Origin: Halalkalibacter oceani
GTDB lineage: Bacteria > Bacillota > Bacilli > Bacillales > Bacillaceae_D
Direction: 5' to 3'
Length of the DNA: 34,259 nt
Assembly (NCBI RefSeq): GCF_023715605.1
Contig: NZ_JAMBOL010000035.1
Coordinates: 1-34,259, forward strand
Made by a program: the position numbers and the translations under genes
In this document: in pieces, positions 1 through 8,094 of the stretch
Position numbering within the stretch: the first letter of the stretch is position 1
Layout of the letters: every line of letters starts with the position of its first letter
The notes under the pieces: model-generated
Told to the model about the DNA's origin: nothing
Database searches by the model: none
What the model saw: the letters and a program-made list of their open reading frames with translations, nothing else

Positions 1-1
1 C

Positions 2-97
2 CCTGTAAGAAATTTTAATTCGTTCTACTTCTATCCAGTAGTACTGGTGAGATTACTATTTGGTGTTAGTGAAATTTGGAGAATACACGAGTATTAG
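2..97 (+). CDS. C-terminal end of an unidentified protein, possibly Cas3 (partial)
   Basis: One forward frame is open from the left edge to a TAG at 95-97, giving about 31 residues rich in aromatic and branched residues. It ends 34 bp before cas4 and reads in the same direction. In type I-B operons the gene before cas4 is usually cas3, so a cas3 tail is the contextual guess. The visible residues carry no diagnostic motif, and an open frame this short could be chance. Sequence to the left of the window would settle it. Confidence 0.3.
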   Translation, partial: PVRNFNSFYFYPVVLVRLLFGVSEIWRIHEY

Positions 98-131
98 CGA
101 GAAAATTAAACTTTATTGAGGGAGGAAAAAG

Positions 132-650
132 ATGCAGCAGCAATCCATTGGTGGTGTAGATATTCATTATTTGTCACTTTGCAAGCGGAAGCTGTGGTTA
201 TATAAGCATGGGATTCAGATGGAGAATGAGTCGGATCAAGTGTTACAAGGGAGTGTTCTTCATGAATCGGCATATCCCAGATTGGAAAAACGGGAAGTTT
301 TAATTGATAACGAATTTAAAATTGATTCAATTGATGGGGAATTTGTCAGAGAAGTAAAGTTATCAAGTCGAATGAGAGAATCGGATCGTTTGCAGATGCT
401 TTTTTATTTATATCAGTTACAGTTACGTGGAGTAGTGAAGAAAGGACTAATCAGTTATACAAAGGAGAGACGAACGGAAGAAATCTTACTTGGTCCGCAA
501 GAGAAATTAGAGATCAAAGCAGCTATCGCTGAGGCCTATAAAGTGGTTGAGAAACAAAAACCACCTGGTCTTAAGAAGCTCTCCTATTGCAAGAAGTGCG
601 CATATTATAGTTTTTGTTATGCTGGGGAGGGTGATGAGGATGATGCGTGA
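132..650 (+). CDS. cas4: CRISPR-associated exonuclease Cas4
   Basis: A RecB-like nuclease of the CRISPR adaptation module, which trims and orients prespacers with Cas1-Cas2. The 172-residue length fits Dna2/Cas4-type CRISPR proteins. Visible hallmarks are Cys17 near the N-terminus with a C-terminal cluster Cys153, Cys156 and Cys162 (CKKCAYYSFC), together the four expected [4Fe-4S] ligands; His44; and the E-V-K nuclease motif at residues 74-76 with acidic residues just before it. The ATG at 132 follows a strong GAGGGAGG site. The gene overlaps the start of cas1, so the two are probably translationally coupled. Base composition is AT-rich relative to the chromosomal genes from 2 kb onward. Confidence 0.93.
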   Translation: MQQQSIGGVDIHYLSLCKRKLWLYKHGIQMENESDQVLQGSVLHESAYPRLEKREVLIDNEFKIDSIDGEFVREVKLSSRMRESDRLQMLFYLYQLQLRGVVKKGLISYTKERRTEEILLGPQEKLEIKAAIAEAYKVVEKQKPPGLKKLSYCKKCAYYSFCYAGEGDEDDA

Positions 651-1626
651 CCATTATGTCTTTTCAAATGGAGCCTTAAAACGAAAGCACAATACCATTT
701 ATTATATCAATCAGGATGGGCAACAGAAACCGTTACCGGTTGAAAAAATTCGAAACCTTCATGTTTTTGGAGAAGTGGAATTTAACACGAAGTTACTTAA
801 TTATCTTAGTCAATACGATATATGTGTTCATGTTTACAACTATTATGGCTTTTATGCGGGCACTTATTATCCGAGAGAAAAGTCGGTTTCTGGTTTTTTG
901 CTAGTCAATCAAGCAGAACATTATACACATAAGTATAAACGCTTATATTTAGCTCATAGTTTTATGCAAGGCGCTGTTCATCATATGCTTCGAAATTTAA
1001 GAAGACATAAGGAACAGACAGCAGAGGCTGTGAAAATCATTGAGAAAGAGCTATTTGAGATGCAAACCTGCACAGACATTTCCTCCTTGATGGGAAAAGA
1101 GGGGCAAATTCGAAAAAGCTACTATCAAGCATTTAATAAAATTCTAAAACAGGATATTGGGTTTGAAAAGCGGGAAAAACATCCGCCGCGTGACCCGCTG
1201 AATGCAATGATTTCTTTTGGGAATTCACTCATGTACCAAATTGTTCTTTCAGAAATCTATCGCACAACTTTAAATCCAACGGTTAGCTATTTGCATGAAC
1301 CCTCGACTAAACGATTTTCTTTATGCCTTGATCTGGCTGAAATCTTTAAACCCTTAATTGTAGACCCTATTATTTTTTCTCTTATTAATAAGCGATCTAT
1401 TACAAAAAAGCACTTTGAATACTTAGAAGGAGAAATCTGTTTTTTAAATGAAGAAGGGAAGAAGCGCTTTATTAGAGCATGGGAAGAGAGATTAAAAAGC
1501 AGTGTAATGCATAGAGCATTAAAACGTAAAACAAGCTATCGTTATCTAATTAGACTCGAATGCTACAAGTTAATCAAGCATCTGATTGGAGATGATGTTT
1601 ATAAACCGTTGAAAGCGTGGTGGTGA
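640..1626 (+). CDS. cas1: CRISPR-associated endonuclease/integrase Cas1 (type I-B-like)
   Basis: Cas1 is the metal-dependent integrase that inserts new spacers, acting as a complex with Cas2. From the ATG at 640 the protein has 328 residues. The expected active-site residues are present: Glu154 (KEGQIRKSYY), His219 (SYLHEP) and Asp231 with Glu234 (LDLAEIFKP). The N-terminus (RDHYVFSNGALKRKHNTIYY) is typical of type I-B Cas1. The open frame extends upstream to 547, but GGGGAGG at 624-630 places the start at 640; ATGs at 634 and 643 are alternatives. It overlaps cas4 by 11 bp and ends two bases before the cas2 ATG. Confidence 0.93.
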   Translation: MMRDHYVFSNGALKRKHNTIYYINQDGQQKPLPVEKIRNLHVFGEVEFNTKLLNYLSQYDICVHVYNYYGFYAGTYYPREKSVSGFLLVNQAEHYTHKYKRLYLAHSFMQGAVHHMLRNLRRHKEQTAEAVKIIEKELFEMQTCTDISSLMGKEGQIRKSYYQAFNKILKQDIGFEKREKHPPRDPLNAMISFGNSLMYQIVLSEIYRTTLNPTVSYLHEPSTKRFSLCLDLAEIFKPLIVDPIIFSLINKRSITKKHFEYLEGEICFLNEEGKKRFIRAWEERLKSSVMHRALKRKTSYRYLIRLECYKLIKHLIGDDVYKPLKAWW

Positions 1627-1628
1627 AT

Positions 1629-1892
1629 ATGTTTGTCATTATCACTTACGATGTGGAGCGTAAAAGGGTGGGAAAGGTCTGTAAAAAATTACGGGAATAT
1701 TTAGATTGGAGTCAGAATTCTGTTTTTGAAGGTGAAATTACAAAAGGGAAACTGACTCAATGCTTAGCAGAACTTAACAATATAATTGATAATAATGTAG
1801 ATTCTATTTACTTATATCAAGTCTCGAATCCTAAAAATTTGAAGAAAACCGTTTATGGAATAGCAAAAAGTCCAATGGATTGGTTTTTGTAA
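1629..1892 (+). CDS. cas2: CRISPR-associated protein Cas2
   Basis: Cas2 is the small ferredoxin-fold dimer that bridges two Cas1 dimers during spacer acquisition. From the ATG at 1629 the protein has 87 residues, the usual size, and starts with the family's first beta strand and conserved Asp8 (MFVIITYDVERKRVGK). It ends YGIAKSPMDWFL. The frame stays open upstream through GTG codons at 1617, 1620 and 1623, but the family start favours the ATG. It is the last gene of the cas operon in the window. No CRISPR repeats follow before the next gene, so any array must lie to the left or elsewhere. Confidence 0.93.
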   Translation: MFVIITYDVERKRVGKVCKKLREYLDWSQNSVFEGEITKGKLTQCLAELNNIIDNNVDSIYLYQVSNPKNLKKTVYGIAKSPMDWFL

Positions 1893-1987
1893 CACCCATG
1901 TTTGAATCGTGTCGTTATAGGGACAAGACCAAATCTGCTCAAAAGGTTTTTTAAGAACTATCTATTTCAACTAATAGTAACACGTAA

Positions 1988-2006
1988 AAGGGGGAAATCC
2001 CCCCTT
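1988..2006 (-). terminator. Terminator of the sigma/anti-sigma operon
   Basis: A 7-bp perfect stem (AAGGGGG paired with CCCCCTT) with a 5-nt loop. Read on the minus strand it is followed directly by TT and then TTACG, just after the anti-sigma stop codon at 2031. On the plus strand the tail is TTCAACATCTTCT, so it could also weakly end the cas operon. Confidence 0.7.
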
Positions 2007-2030
2007 CAACATCTTCTAAACATCCTCCGT

Positions 2031-2735
2031 TCACGGCATGCTCAGCTTAATCAAAAACGGATTCGGGTCGGTTGGTTGGATGCTGCCTCCGCGTGGTTCT
2101 TTGCTGAGGATGATGTGGTCGAGCTGGTTGACGATATCATCCTGGAGGTAGAGCTGGCCCTGGGCGCCATTAACTTGGATAATGCCGGCGTCCTTTAAGT
2201 CAGTGGTCGAGCGGATCCAGGCCTGGTAGTCGTTGAGTGAGACCGGATGCAGGCCGTCGACGAGCAGCATCAGCTCGTTTGAGTCGTTGTTGATCCAGGC
2301 ATAGCCTTTAATCGCGGTGTTATCCTCCGGGGAAATTTCATATAATGTCGTTTCTTCGTTCATTAAAAATGGCAGCGGCTCTTCGGCTGAATGCTGAAGG
2401 GACGTCTTTTGCACCTGGCTGATTGTCAGCCATGAGCCGAGCAGGAGGACGATGACGACGAGGCTGAACCGTGCTGTCAGAGGACGCAGTGTCAGAAAAT
2501 GAAAAAAGGGCTTTCGCTGTTCGGTTCGAATTGTATGTAAAATCCGTTTTTTCAGGCGTTCCGGTGGACGGATGTGCGCTTCTGTTTCTTTGGCAAAAAA
2601 GGGCTTCCATTGTTCCTGAAGCTGCTGACAATGCGGACAGTGGTCGAGATGCTGTTTCACGCTGGCTTCATCCTCGGCTTCACCGCGGAGATAGTCGATA
2701 ATCTGTTCCTCTGAAAAATGATTATGACAAGACAT
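2031..2735 (-). CDS. Zinc-finger anti-sigma factor, RskA-like
   Basis: A membrane-bound anti-sigma factor predicted to hold the neighbouring ECF sigma factor inactive. The 234-residue protein has an N-terminal zinc-binding anti-sigma domain with the H-x3-C-x2-C signature (His29, Cys33, Cys36), one transmembrane segment at about residues 83-101, and an extracytoplasmic C-terminal domain like that of RskA (anti-sigma K), ending about residue 234. The ATG at 2735 is preferred over the in-frame GTG at 2744, which lies inside the AGAGGTG ribosome binding site. It starts six bases after the sigma factor's stop codon. The signal sensed cannot be read from the sequence. Confidence 0.87.
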   Translation of the reverse strand: MSCHNHFSEEQIIDYLRGEAEDEASVKQHLDHCPHCQQLQEQWKPFFAKETEAHIRPPERLKKRILHTIRTEQRKPFFHFLTLRPLTARFSLVVIVLLLGSWLTISQVQKTSLQHSAEEPLPFLMNEETTLYEISPEDNTAIKGYAWINNDSNELMLLVDGLHPVSLNDYQAWIRSTTDLKDAGIIQVNGAQGQLYLQDDIVNQLDHIILSKEPRGGSIQPTDPNPFLIKLSMP

Positions 2736-2740
2736 TTTAT

Positions 2741-3313
2741 TCACCTCTTGCTTTGGTAATCCTTCGTTTGTTCCTTCAAGTATTTTCGCATATTATTCAT
2801 ACCATAACGAACAAGAGACTTAATCGTCCCTAATGGGCGATTTAACTGAGACGCAAGCTTGCGGTGGGAATGACCTAAGAAGAAATTCCCGTAAATGGCC
2901 ACTCTCTGTGCTGCGGGCAAGCCGTTAAGCGCTCTATGGATGGTTTCCCGTTCATCCTTCAAAATAATCTGTTCCTCAACCGGCGGTTGTTCGGCCGGCT
3001 TGTTGTGTAATTCCTCTTCCACTCTGGAATGAATCCGCTTTGCCCGACGCAACCGGTCGAGGCAGCGGCTTCGCGTTTTTACGGCAATCCAGGCTTCAAT
3101 GCTTCCTTTATCCCGATTATAGCTAGCGGCATGATGATACAGCTCAATAAAGACATCATGACAAAGATCCTCGGCGTCGGCGTGATTTTTTAAGATGCCG
3201 AGAGCAATGCGAAACACAAACGGAGAATAGCGGTCATAAAACTGTTCAAACGCCTTGGAAGACCCATTTTCGATCTGCTTCAGCAAATATTCTTCATCAG
3301 AAATAGAGGGCAT
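2741..3313 (-). CDS. ECF-type RNA polymerase sigma factor
   Basis: An extracytoplasmic-function sigma-70 factor of 190 residues. Region 2 spans about residues 20-90 and includes the core-binding stretch ALGILKNHADAEDLCHDVF. Region 4 covers about residues 125-180, with the helix-turn-helix HRKLASQLNRPLGTIKSLV. Region 1.1 and region 3 are absent, as expected of ECF factors. The ATG at 3313 follows a perfect AGGTGA site with 5-nt spacing; the frame also opens with a GTG at 3322. It forms an operon with the anti-sigma gene and is divergent from the NEW3/ABC operon, which is a plausible target, although I could not find a convincing shared promoter. Confidence 0.9.
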   Translation of the reverse strand: MPSISDEEYLLKQIENGSSKAFEQFYDRYSPFVFRIALGILKNHADAEDLCHDVFIELYHHAASYNRDKGSIEAWIAVKTRSRCLDRLRRAKRIHSRVEEELHNKPAEQPPVEEQIILKDERETIHRALNGLPAAQRVAIYGNFFLGHSHRKLASQLNRPLGTIKSLVRYGMNNMRKYLKEQTKDYQSKR

Positions 3314-3379
3314 GAAACTCACCTACCTTTTTCCTGGGTTCAACCTTCTTTCTATTAATAATACTCCTGAAACATTGAT

Positions 3380-3414
3380 TTGGATTTAGAAATTTACTAT
3401 TTTTTTAAATCCAA
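3380..3414. promoter_or_regulatory. 9-bp inverted repeat between divergent operons
   Basis: TTGGATTTA at 3380-3388 and its exact reverse complement TAAATCCAA at 3406-3414 lie midway between the ECF sigma gene and the divergent NEW3-domain gene. The 17-nt centre is AT-rich. It could be an operator for both transcripts or a hairpin in either leader; nothing in the sequence decides which. Confidence 0.35.
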
Positions 3415-3464
3415 TTTTCCATCGGTTTCGTACTTTTAATGAAAATAGAAGGAGGGAAGGTTAC

Positions 3465-4622
3465 ATGAGAAAAAAACGGTTTGCTCTACTGATGGCTGTT
3501 ATGCTGGTAATGGTCGGAGCATTTCCAGCATCATCTTTTGCAGTGGGAGGCATTGAACTTTATACCCCGTATACGGGAATAGCGGTTACGCCGGGGGAAT
3601 CAATCAATTATTCTTTTGAGGTAATGAATGAAACAGCAGAGATTCAGCAAGTGTCGATTGAGGTGGCAAATTTGCCGGAGCAATGGAGCTACGAGCTTAT
3701 TTCGGGGGGCTGGCAACTACATGAGCTGGCAATTAAGCCGAATGAGTTCACTGATTTTTCAATTAATGTCGATGTTCCGCTGGAAGTGGAGAAAGGGACG
3801 TATTCCTTTGATGTTATTGCCAGAAACCGAAGCGGAGTCGTTGAGACGCTTCCTATACAGATCGATGTGACGGAGGAGGGAACGTTTCGAACAGAGCTGA
3901 CCTCGGAGCAGCCGAATATGGAGGGTCATGCCGATTCAACGTTTACGTATAAGGTCACGCTGCGAAACAGGACAGCGGAGGAGCAGCGTTATGCGCTGAA
4001 GGCAAATGCGCCGGAGGGCTGGGGTGTCAGCTTTCAGGTTGACGGGGAAAATGTGACCTCCGTGACCGCGGAGTCAAATGCGACAAAGGACTTCGATGTC
4101 GTTGTTACACCGCCGCCTGAAGTGGAGGCGGGTGATTATTCAATACCAATTTCGGCATCGACCAATTCTACGAATGCCGAGGTCAATTTGGAGACGGTGA
4201 TTACCGGGAATTACGCAATGGAGGTTTCGACGCCTTCCGGGAAGTTAAGTGAAGATATTACAGCCGGCAGGGAGAAGACGATTCAGCTTGCTGTCACGAA
4301 TACAGGCTCCGTGCCGATCAATGATGTGAAACTGAGCGCCCAGCAGCCGGTAGACTGGACTGTCACCTTTGCTCAGGATACCATTCCGGTTATTGAACCA
4401 GGTCAAACCGAAACGGTTCAGACGACGATTCAGGCGAGCAAGGACGCGATTGCCGGTGACTATATCGTTTCGATTGAGGCGAATGGAGCCGGAACAGCGG
4501 GAAAAGCTGATTTTCGCATGCAGGTTGAAACGTCGCTCCTCTGGGGATGGATTGGTGTCCTCATTATCGCGTGTGTACTGGCCGGTATTTACTATATGAT
4601 GCGCAAATATGGAAGGAGATAA
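3465..4622 (+). CDS. Exported NEW3-domain membrane protein
   Basis: A 385-residue protein that should be exported and anchored by its C-terminus. It has a signal peptide (residues 1-26, probable cleavage after SSFA), about three Ig-like NEW3-type (alpha-galactosidase-associated) repeats at about 30-135, 145-235 and 250-350, each with the pattern of a WxVxF strand followed by a P-G-x-T/Y turn, then one transmembrane helix at about 358-378 and a short basic tail. It begins an operon with an ABC ATPase and an ABC-2 permease. Such NEW3-ABC triplets are known in Firmicutes and archaea, but the substrate is not established. The start follows GAAGGAGGGAAGG. It is probably an extracytoplasmic partner of the transporter. 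Confidence 0.82.
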   Translation: MRKKRFALLMAVMLVMVGAFPASSFAVGGIELYTPYTGIAVTPGESINYSFEVMNETAEIQQVSIEVANLPEQWSYELISGGWQLHELAIKPNEFTDFSINVDVPLEVEKGTYSFDVIARNRSGVVETLPIQIDVTEEGTFRTELTSEQPNMEGHADSTFTYKVTLRNRTAEEQRYALKANAPEGWGVSFQVDGENVTSVTAESNATKDFDVVVTPPPEVEAGDYSIPISASTNSTNAEVNLETVITGNYAMEVSTPSGKLSEDITAGREKTIQLAVTNTGSVPINDVKLSAQQPVDWTVTFAQDTIPVIEPGQTETVQTTIQASKDAIAGDYIVSIEANGAGTAGKADFRMQVETSLLWGWIGVLIIACVLAGIYYMMRKYGRR

Positions 4623-4624
4623 CG

Positions 4625-5584
4625 ATGACAGAAGCTATTATCGAAATCACTGACCTGACGAAATATTATTCACAGAAGTGTGCGGTCGACCATTTGAATG
4701 TGACGATTCATCGTGGTGAGGTCTTTGGATTGCTAGGGCCGAACGGAGCTGGTAAATCAACGACGATTCTCATGCTGCTCGGCCTTTCTGAACCGAGCGA
4801 AGGGCAGGCGATCGTCTGCGGTTATCATTCCACGCGTCAGCCGATCGAAGTGAAGCGGAAGGTAGGCTATTTGCCGGATAATATCGGCTTTTATGAGGAG
4901 CGGACCGGCCTGGAGAATATCGTGTATACCGCACTCATTAACGGTGTGCCGAAGCAAGAGGCGACAGAGCGGGCGGAGCGTTTGCTGAAGCAGGTCGGAC
5001 TTGAACAGGCAAAAGACAAAAAGGCTGGTCATTATTCCCGTGGGATGAGGCAGCGGCTTGGCCTGGCCGATGTGCTAATAAAAGACCCGGAAGTGATTAT
5101 TCTTGATGAGCCGACATTGGGGATTGATCCCCAAGGGGTTCAAGAGCTGCTGCGGATTATTCGTTATTTGAGTAAAGAAAAAGGAATCACCGTACTGCTT
5201 TCCTCTCACCAGCTTCATCAGGTTCAACAAATTTGCGACCGGGTCGGCTTGTTTGTTGAAGGCCGGCTTTTGGCTGAAGGCGATGTGCAGACATTGGCAC
5301 GTAAACTATTTCCAGATTACAAGTTAACCTATTATGCCAATGTTTCGAATCAACCGTCTGATCTGATCGAAAAGCTTCAGAAGGTTGATGGTGTCTTTTC
5401 TGTAGAGGAAGGAGAGAGCGGGCAACAGCTCATTATTAAGACAGAGGTTGATCTCTCAGCCCGGCTGGCGGGCTTTATCGTACAATCTGGAGCCTCTCTT
5501 CATGAGTTTGGTTTGAAGGAATATGGTTTGGATGACATTTATCATCACTATTTTGAGGGGGGAGTGTCTCGTGAAGTTTCCTAA
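4625..5584 (+). CDS. ABC transporter ATP-binding protein
   Basis: The nucleotide-binding subunit of an ABC-2-type exporter, 319 residues. Walker A is GPNGAGKS at 38-45, the ABC signature is YSRGMRQRLGLA at about 137-148, Walker B is VIILDEP at about 157-163, and the switch histidine lies in SSHQLHQV. The C-terminal 80 residues form the extra domain seen in multidrug/NatA/YxlF-like ATPases. The frame opens upstream at 4547, but the ATG at 4625 follows GGAAGGAGATAACG and starts two bases after the NEW3 gene's stop. Its end overlaps the permease start by 14 bp, consistent with translational coupling. Confidence 0.93.
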   Translation: MTEAIIEITDLTKYYSQKCAVDHLNVTIHRGEVFGLLGPNGAGKSTTILMLLGLSEPSEGQAIVCGYHSTRQPIEVKRKVGYLPDNIGFYEERTGLENIVYTALINGVPKQEATERAERLLKQVGLEQAKDKKAGHYSRGMRQRLGLADVLIKDPEVIILDEPTLGIDPQGVQELLRIIRYLSKEKGITVLLSSHQLHQVQQICDRVGLFVEGRLLAEGDVQTLARKLFPDYKLTYYANVSNQPSDLIEKLQKVDGVFSVEEGESGQQLIIKTEVDLSARLAGFIVQSGASLHEFGLKEYGLDDIYHHYFEGGVSREVS

Positions 5585-6560
5585 GGTTAAGCTGAAGTTT
5601 AAACGTCGCGAGTCGGAAGAATCATTCAAACCGATGCATCCCTTTTGGGTAATCGTCCAAAAAGAAGTTGGCGATCATATTCGCAGCTGGCGGTTTGTCA
5701 TTTTGCTCGTTATTCTTTTTTTGACGTGCTTCGCCTCCCTTTACACAGCGCTTTCGGCTATTCGTGATGCGGCAGCTGAGATTGACTCGAATCAGTCGTT
5801 TCTGTTTTTGAACTTATTTACGTTAACCGATCAGAACGGCTCATTGCCGCCGTTTATTACCTTTATTAGTTTTCTCGGGCCGATTCTTGGAATCGGTCTC
5901 GGCTTTGATGCGATCAGTGCCGAGCGCAATAAAGGAACATTGAGTCGCATCGTTTCCCAGCCGATCCCCCGTGATTACTTAATTAATGCGAAATTTGTCG
6001 CGACCTTGCTCATTGTGACCTTTTTTATTTTTTCGTTAGGCTTTTTAGTAATTGGCTTAGGAATTCTCTCGATTGGTCTTCCTCCCACTTGGGATGAATT
6101 TGCGAGGATGGTGACATTTCTGTTTTTGAGCGTGATCTATATCGGTTTTTGGCTGAATTTGGCGATTTTGTTTTCGGTCCGCTTCAAGCAAACGGCGACT
6201 TCAGCGCTTGCCAGTATTGGACTTTGGCTGTTTTTTAGCTTGTTTTATTCGATGCTTGTCAATTTGGTCAGCGGCCAGTCGTCGGCCAATGACCCTGCTC
6301 AATTTGCCTTTATGCAAATGCTATCGCGGCTCAATCCGAGCTATTTATTTAGTGAAATGACGACGATCCTGCTCACTCCTTCGATTCGGGCGTTAGGTCC
6401 GCTGACGATGGAGCAGGCAGTCGGAGCAATCCCGACCCCTTTGCCTTTCATGCAAAGTCTATTATTAATCTGGCCGCAATTTATCGGCTTGCTGGCGGCG
6501 ACCTGCCTCTGCTTTGGCATCTCGTATCTGATTTTCATGCGCCAGGAAATTCGCGCCTGA
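5571..6560 (+). CDS. ABC-2 type transporter permease
   Basis: The membrane subunit that pairs with the upstream ATPase, 329 residues. After a basic cytoplasmic start it has about six transmembrane helices. A conserved ABC-2 feature sits between helices 2 and 3: a GLGFDAISAERNKGTLSRIV segment followed by the QPIPRDYLINAKF coupling stretch. The GTG at 5571 is chosen because it follows GGGGGGAG at 6-nt spacing; the longer frame from 5523 would overlap the ATPase extensively. It closes the operon. Substrate unknown; export of a lipid, peptide or surface component is possible for this family. Confidence 0.9.
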   Translation: MKFPKVKLKFKRRESEESFKPMHPFWVIVQKEVGDHIRSWRFVILLVILFLTCFASLYTALSAIRDAAAEIDSNQSFLFLNLFTLTDQNGSLPPFITFISFLGPILGIGLGFDAISAERNKGTLSRIVSQPIPRDYLINAKFVATLLIVTFFIFSLGFLVIGLGILSIGLPPTWDEFARMVTFLFLSVIYIGFWLNLAILFSVRFKQTATSALASIGLWLFFSLFYSMLVNLVSGQSSANDPAQFAFMQMLSRLNPSYLFSEMTTILLTPSIRALGPLTMEQAVGAIPTPLPFMQSLLLIWPQFIGLLAATCLCFGISYLIFMRQEIRA

Positions 6561-6580
6561 TCACTCTCTGGTGATTTGAG

Positions 6581-6613
6581 CTATCGGTTTTCTTCTAGTA
6601 AAATAGCCGATAG
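6581..6613. repeat. Intergenic 7-bp inverted repeat
   Basis: CTATCGG at 6581-6587 and CCGATAG at 6607-6613 form a perfect inverted repeat with a 19-nt centre, just after the permease stop and before the oxidase ribosome binding site. There is no T-run, so it is not a classical terminator. Possible leader hairpin or operator. Confidence 0.3.
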
Positions 6614-6639
6614 GAACGTAGAAAAGGAAAGGTGTTTTG

Positions 6640-7752
6640 ATGCAGACTGTAAGTGTGATTGGAACGGGGATTTTGGGAGCGGCAACGGCTTATCATCTGG
6701 CAAAGGCCGGCGTCGAGGTGACGATGATAGACCGGGAAGAGCCGGGGCAGGCGACGGATGCAGCGGCGGGAATCGTCTGTCCATGGATTTCACAGCGGCG
6801 TAATCAGGCCTGGTATCAACTTGCAAAAGCGGGAGCACGCTATTATCCGACACTCATTCAGGCGCTGGAGGAAGAGGGAGAGCCGGATACGGGCTATGCA
6901 AAAGTCGGAGCGATTAGTCTTCATACCGAGGAAAAAAAGCAGTTGGAAATGGTGAAGCGGACGCTCAAACGGCGCGAGGACGCTCCTGAAATTGGCGAGG
7001 TGATCCCGCTTTCTGAAGAGGAAACGAGAGCATTGTTTCCGCTGTTGGCACCGGGCTATCGCTCGGTTTATGTGAGCGGCGCGGCAAGGGTGAATGGCCG
7101 GTCACTGCGAAGGGCCTTACTGACAGCCGCCTTGCGATATGGGGCGAAGGAAGTGAAGGGGGATGCGACATTCGCTTATGAGGGCGCTGATCTTGTCGTC
7201 CGGGTAAACGGGGAGAGCTTACTGTCCGACCAGGTCATCGTCACGGCCGGGGCCTGGGCCAAAGCGCTATTGGCGCCGCTTGGAGTGGAGTTCATGGTCA
7301 GTCCGCAAAAAGCGCAAATTATTCACTTGGCTTTACCCGGCGCCGATACAGGCGAGTGGCCTGTCGTGATGGCTCCGGCCAACCACTATATGCTGGCATT
7401 CGGTAGGGAGCATGTGGTGACAGGGGCGACGCATGAAAATGAGAAAGGCTTTGATCAACGGAGAACGCTTGCTGGTATGAATGAAATTTTTGAGAAGACG
7501 TTGAAGACGGCGCCGGGTCTTGCTGAAAGTACGGTGCTAGAGACAAGAGTCGGCTTCCGCCCGTATACGCCGGAATTTTTGCCGGTTATTGGCAGGCTTC
7601 CGAGTCATGAGCACGTCTTTGTCGCCAACGGTCTCGGAGCATCCGGGTTAACGGTCGGGCCGTTTCTCGGAGCGGAGCTGGCCAGGCTTGTGCGTGGAGA
7701 AAAAACGGAGCTTGATTTACAGCCGTATGATGTAGCCGGAGCGATTGAGTAA
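6640..7752 (+). CDS. FAD-dependent amino-acid oxidase/dehydrogenase (DAO family)
   Basis: A 370-residue flavoprotein of the D-amino-acid oxidase/glycine oxidase/DadA superfamily, which oxidises the amine carbon of amino acids. The Rossmann motif GTGILGAATAYHLAKAG starts at residue 7 and ends with an acidic residue (MID) that binds the FAD ribose. The C-terminal FAD contact is the VGFRPYTPEFLPVIG block, followed by FVANGLGASGLTVGP. The ATG at 6640 follows GGAAAGGTG. It is transcribed alone. Substrate cannot be fixed by sequence; glycine/sarcosine or a D-amino acid is plausible. A PLP enzyme acting on D-amino acids lies at 13.9 kb but is not in the same operon. Confidence 0.87.
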   Translation: MQTVSVIGTGILGAATAYHLAKAGVEVTMIDREEPGQATDAAAGIVCPWISQRRNQAWYQLAKAGARYYPTLIQALEEEGEPDTGYAKVGAISLHTEEKKQLEMVKRTLKRREDAPEIGEVIPLSEEETRALFPLLAPGYRSVYVSGAARVNGRSLRRALLTAALRYGAKEVKGDATFAYEGADLVVRVNGESLLSDQVIVTAGAWAKALLAPLGVEFMVSPQKAQIIHLALPGADTGEWPVVMAPANHYMLAFGREHVVTGATHENEKGFDQRRTLAGMNEIFEKTLKTAPGLAESTVLETRVGFRPYTPEFLPVIGRLPSHEHVFVANGLGASGLTVGPFLGAELARLVRGEKTELDLQPYDVAGAIE

Positions 7753-7817
7753 AACGGTCACCACCTCCTTGTGACGTGCATAGGCTAGAGTGACACTATG
7801 AATGAGGAGGAGCAGCG

Positions 7818-8045
7818 ATGAATGGAGCAGATGTAAGAAGACCTGGCTTCGGGGGACGCCGGCCATTTGGCGGCGGCTTCGGCTATGGCGGCTGGGGAGG
7901 CTTTGGACGCCGGCCTTTCTATGGCGGAGGAGCATTTCTCGGCGGCTTTCTTGGCGGGTTAGCAGGAAGCGCTTTTTATCCAGGCTACCCGTACTATCCG
8001 TATTACCCTTATTATCCTTATTATCCATACTATCCTTATTATTAA
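7818..8045 (+). CDS. Small Gly/Arg- and Tyr/Pro-rich protein with YPYY repeats
   Basis: A 75-residue low-complexity protein. Residues 8-50 are Gly-, Phe- and Arg-rich (FGGRRPFGGGFGYGGWGGFG), including a GGAFLGGFLGGLAG stretch, and the last 25 residues are near-perfect PYY repeats. A GAGGAGGAG ribosome binding site precedes the ATG and a clear terminator follows, so this is a real gene. Similar Gly/Tyr-rich small proteins occur in bacilli and are often linked to spore surfaces, but I do not recognise a named family. Confidence 0.75.
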   Translation: MNGADVRRPGFGGRRPFGGGFGYGGWGGFGRRPFYGGGAFLGGFLGGLAGSAFYPGYPYYPYYPYYPYYPYYPYY

Positions 8046-8054
8046 ATAAAATGA

Positions 8055-8094
8055 GAGCTGCCCTGAAAAATGAGTTTGGCGGGCGGCTCTTTTT
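8055..8094 (+). terminator. Intrinsic terminator after the YPYY gene
   Basis: GAGCTGCCC (8055-8063) pairs with GGGCGGCTC (8081-8089), one G-U pair, 17-nt loop, then TTTTT. It starts nine bases after the stop codon. Confidence 0.85.

Noticed and set aside
547-639. Upstream extension of the cas1 frame to 547
   Set aside because: It lies inside cas4, has no ribosome site, and the family's N-terminus begins at about 640.
1893-2030. Possible CRISPR leader or degenerate repeats after cas2
   Set aside because: No unit of 25 bases or more recurs, and the only structure is the minus-strand terminator.
1902-2198. Forward open frame of 98 codons after cas2
   Set aside because: It runs through the terminator and over the anti-sigma gene on the other strand; no ribosome site and no family likeness.
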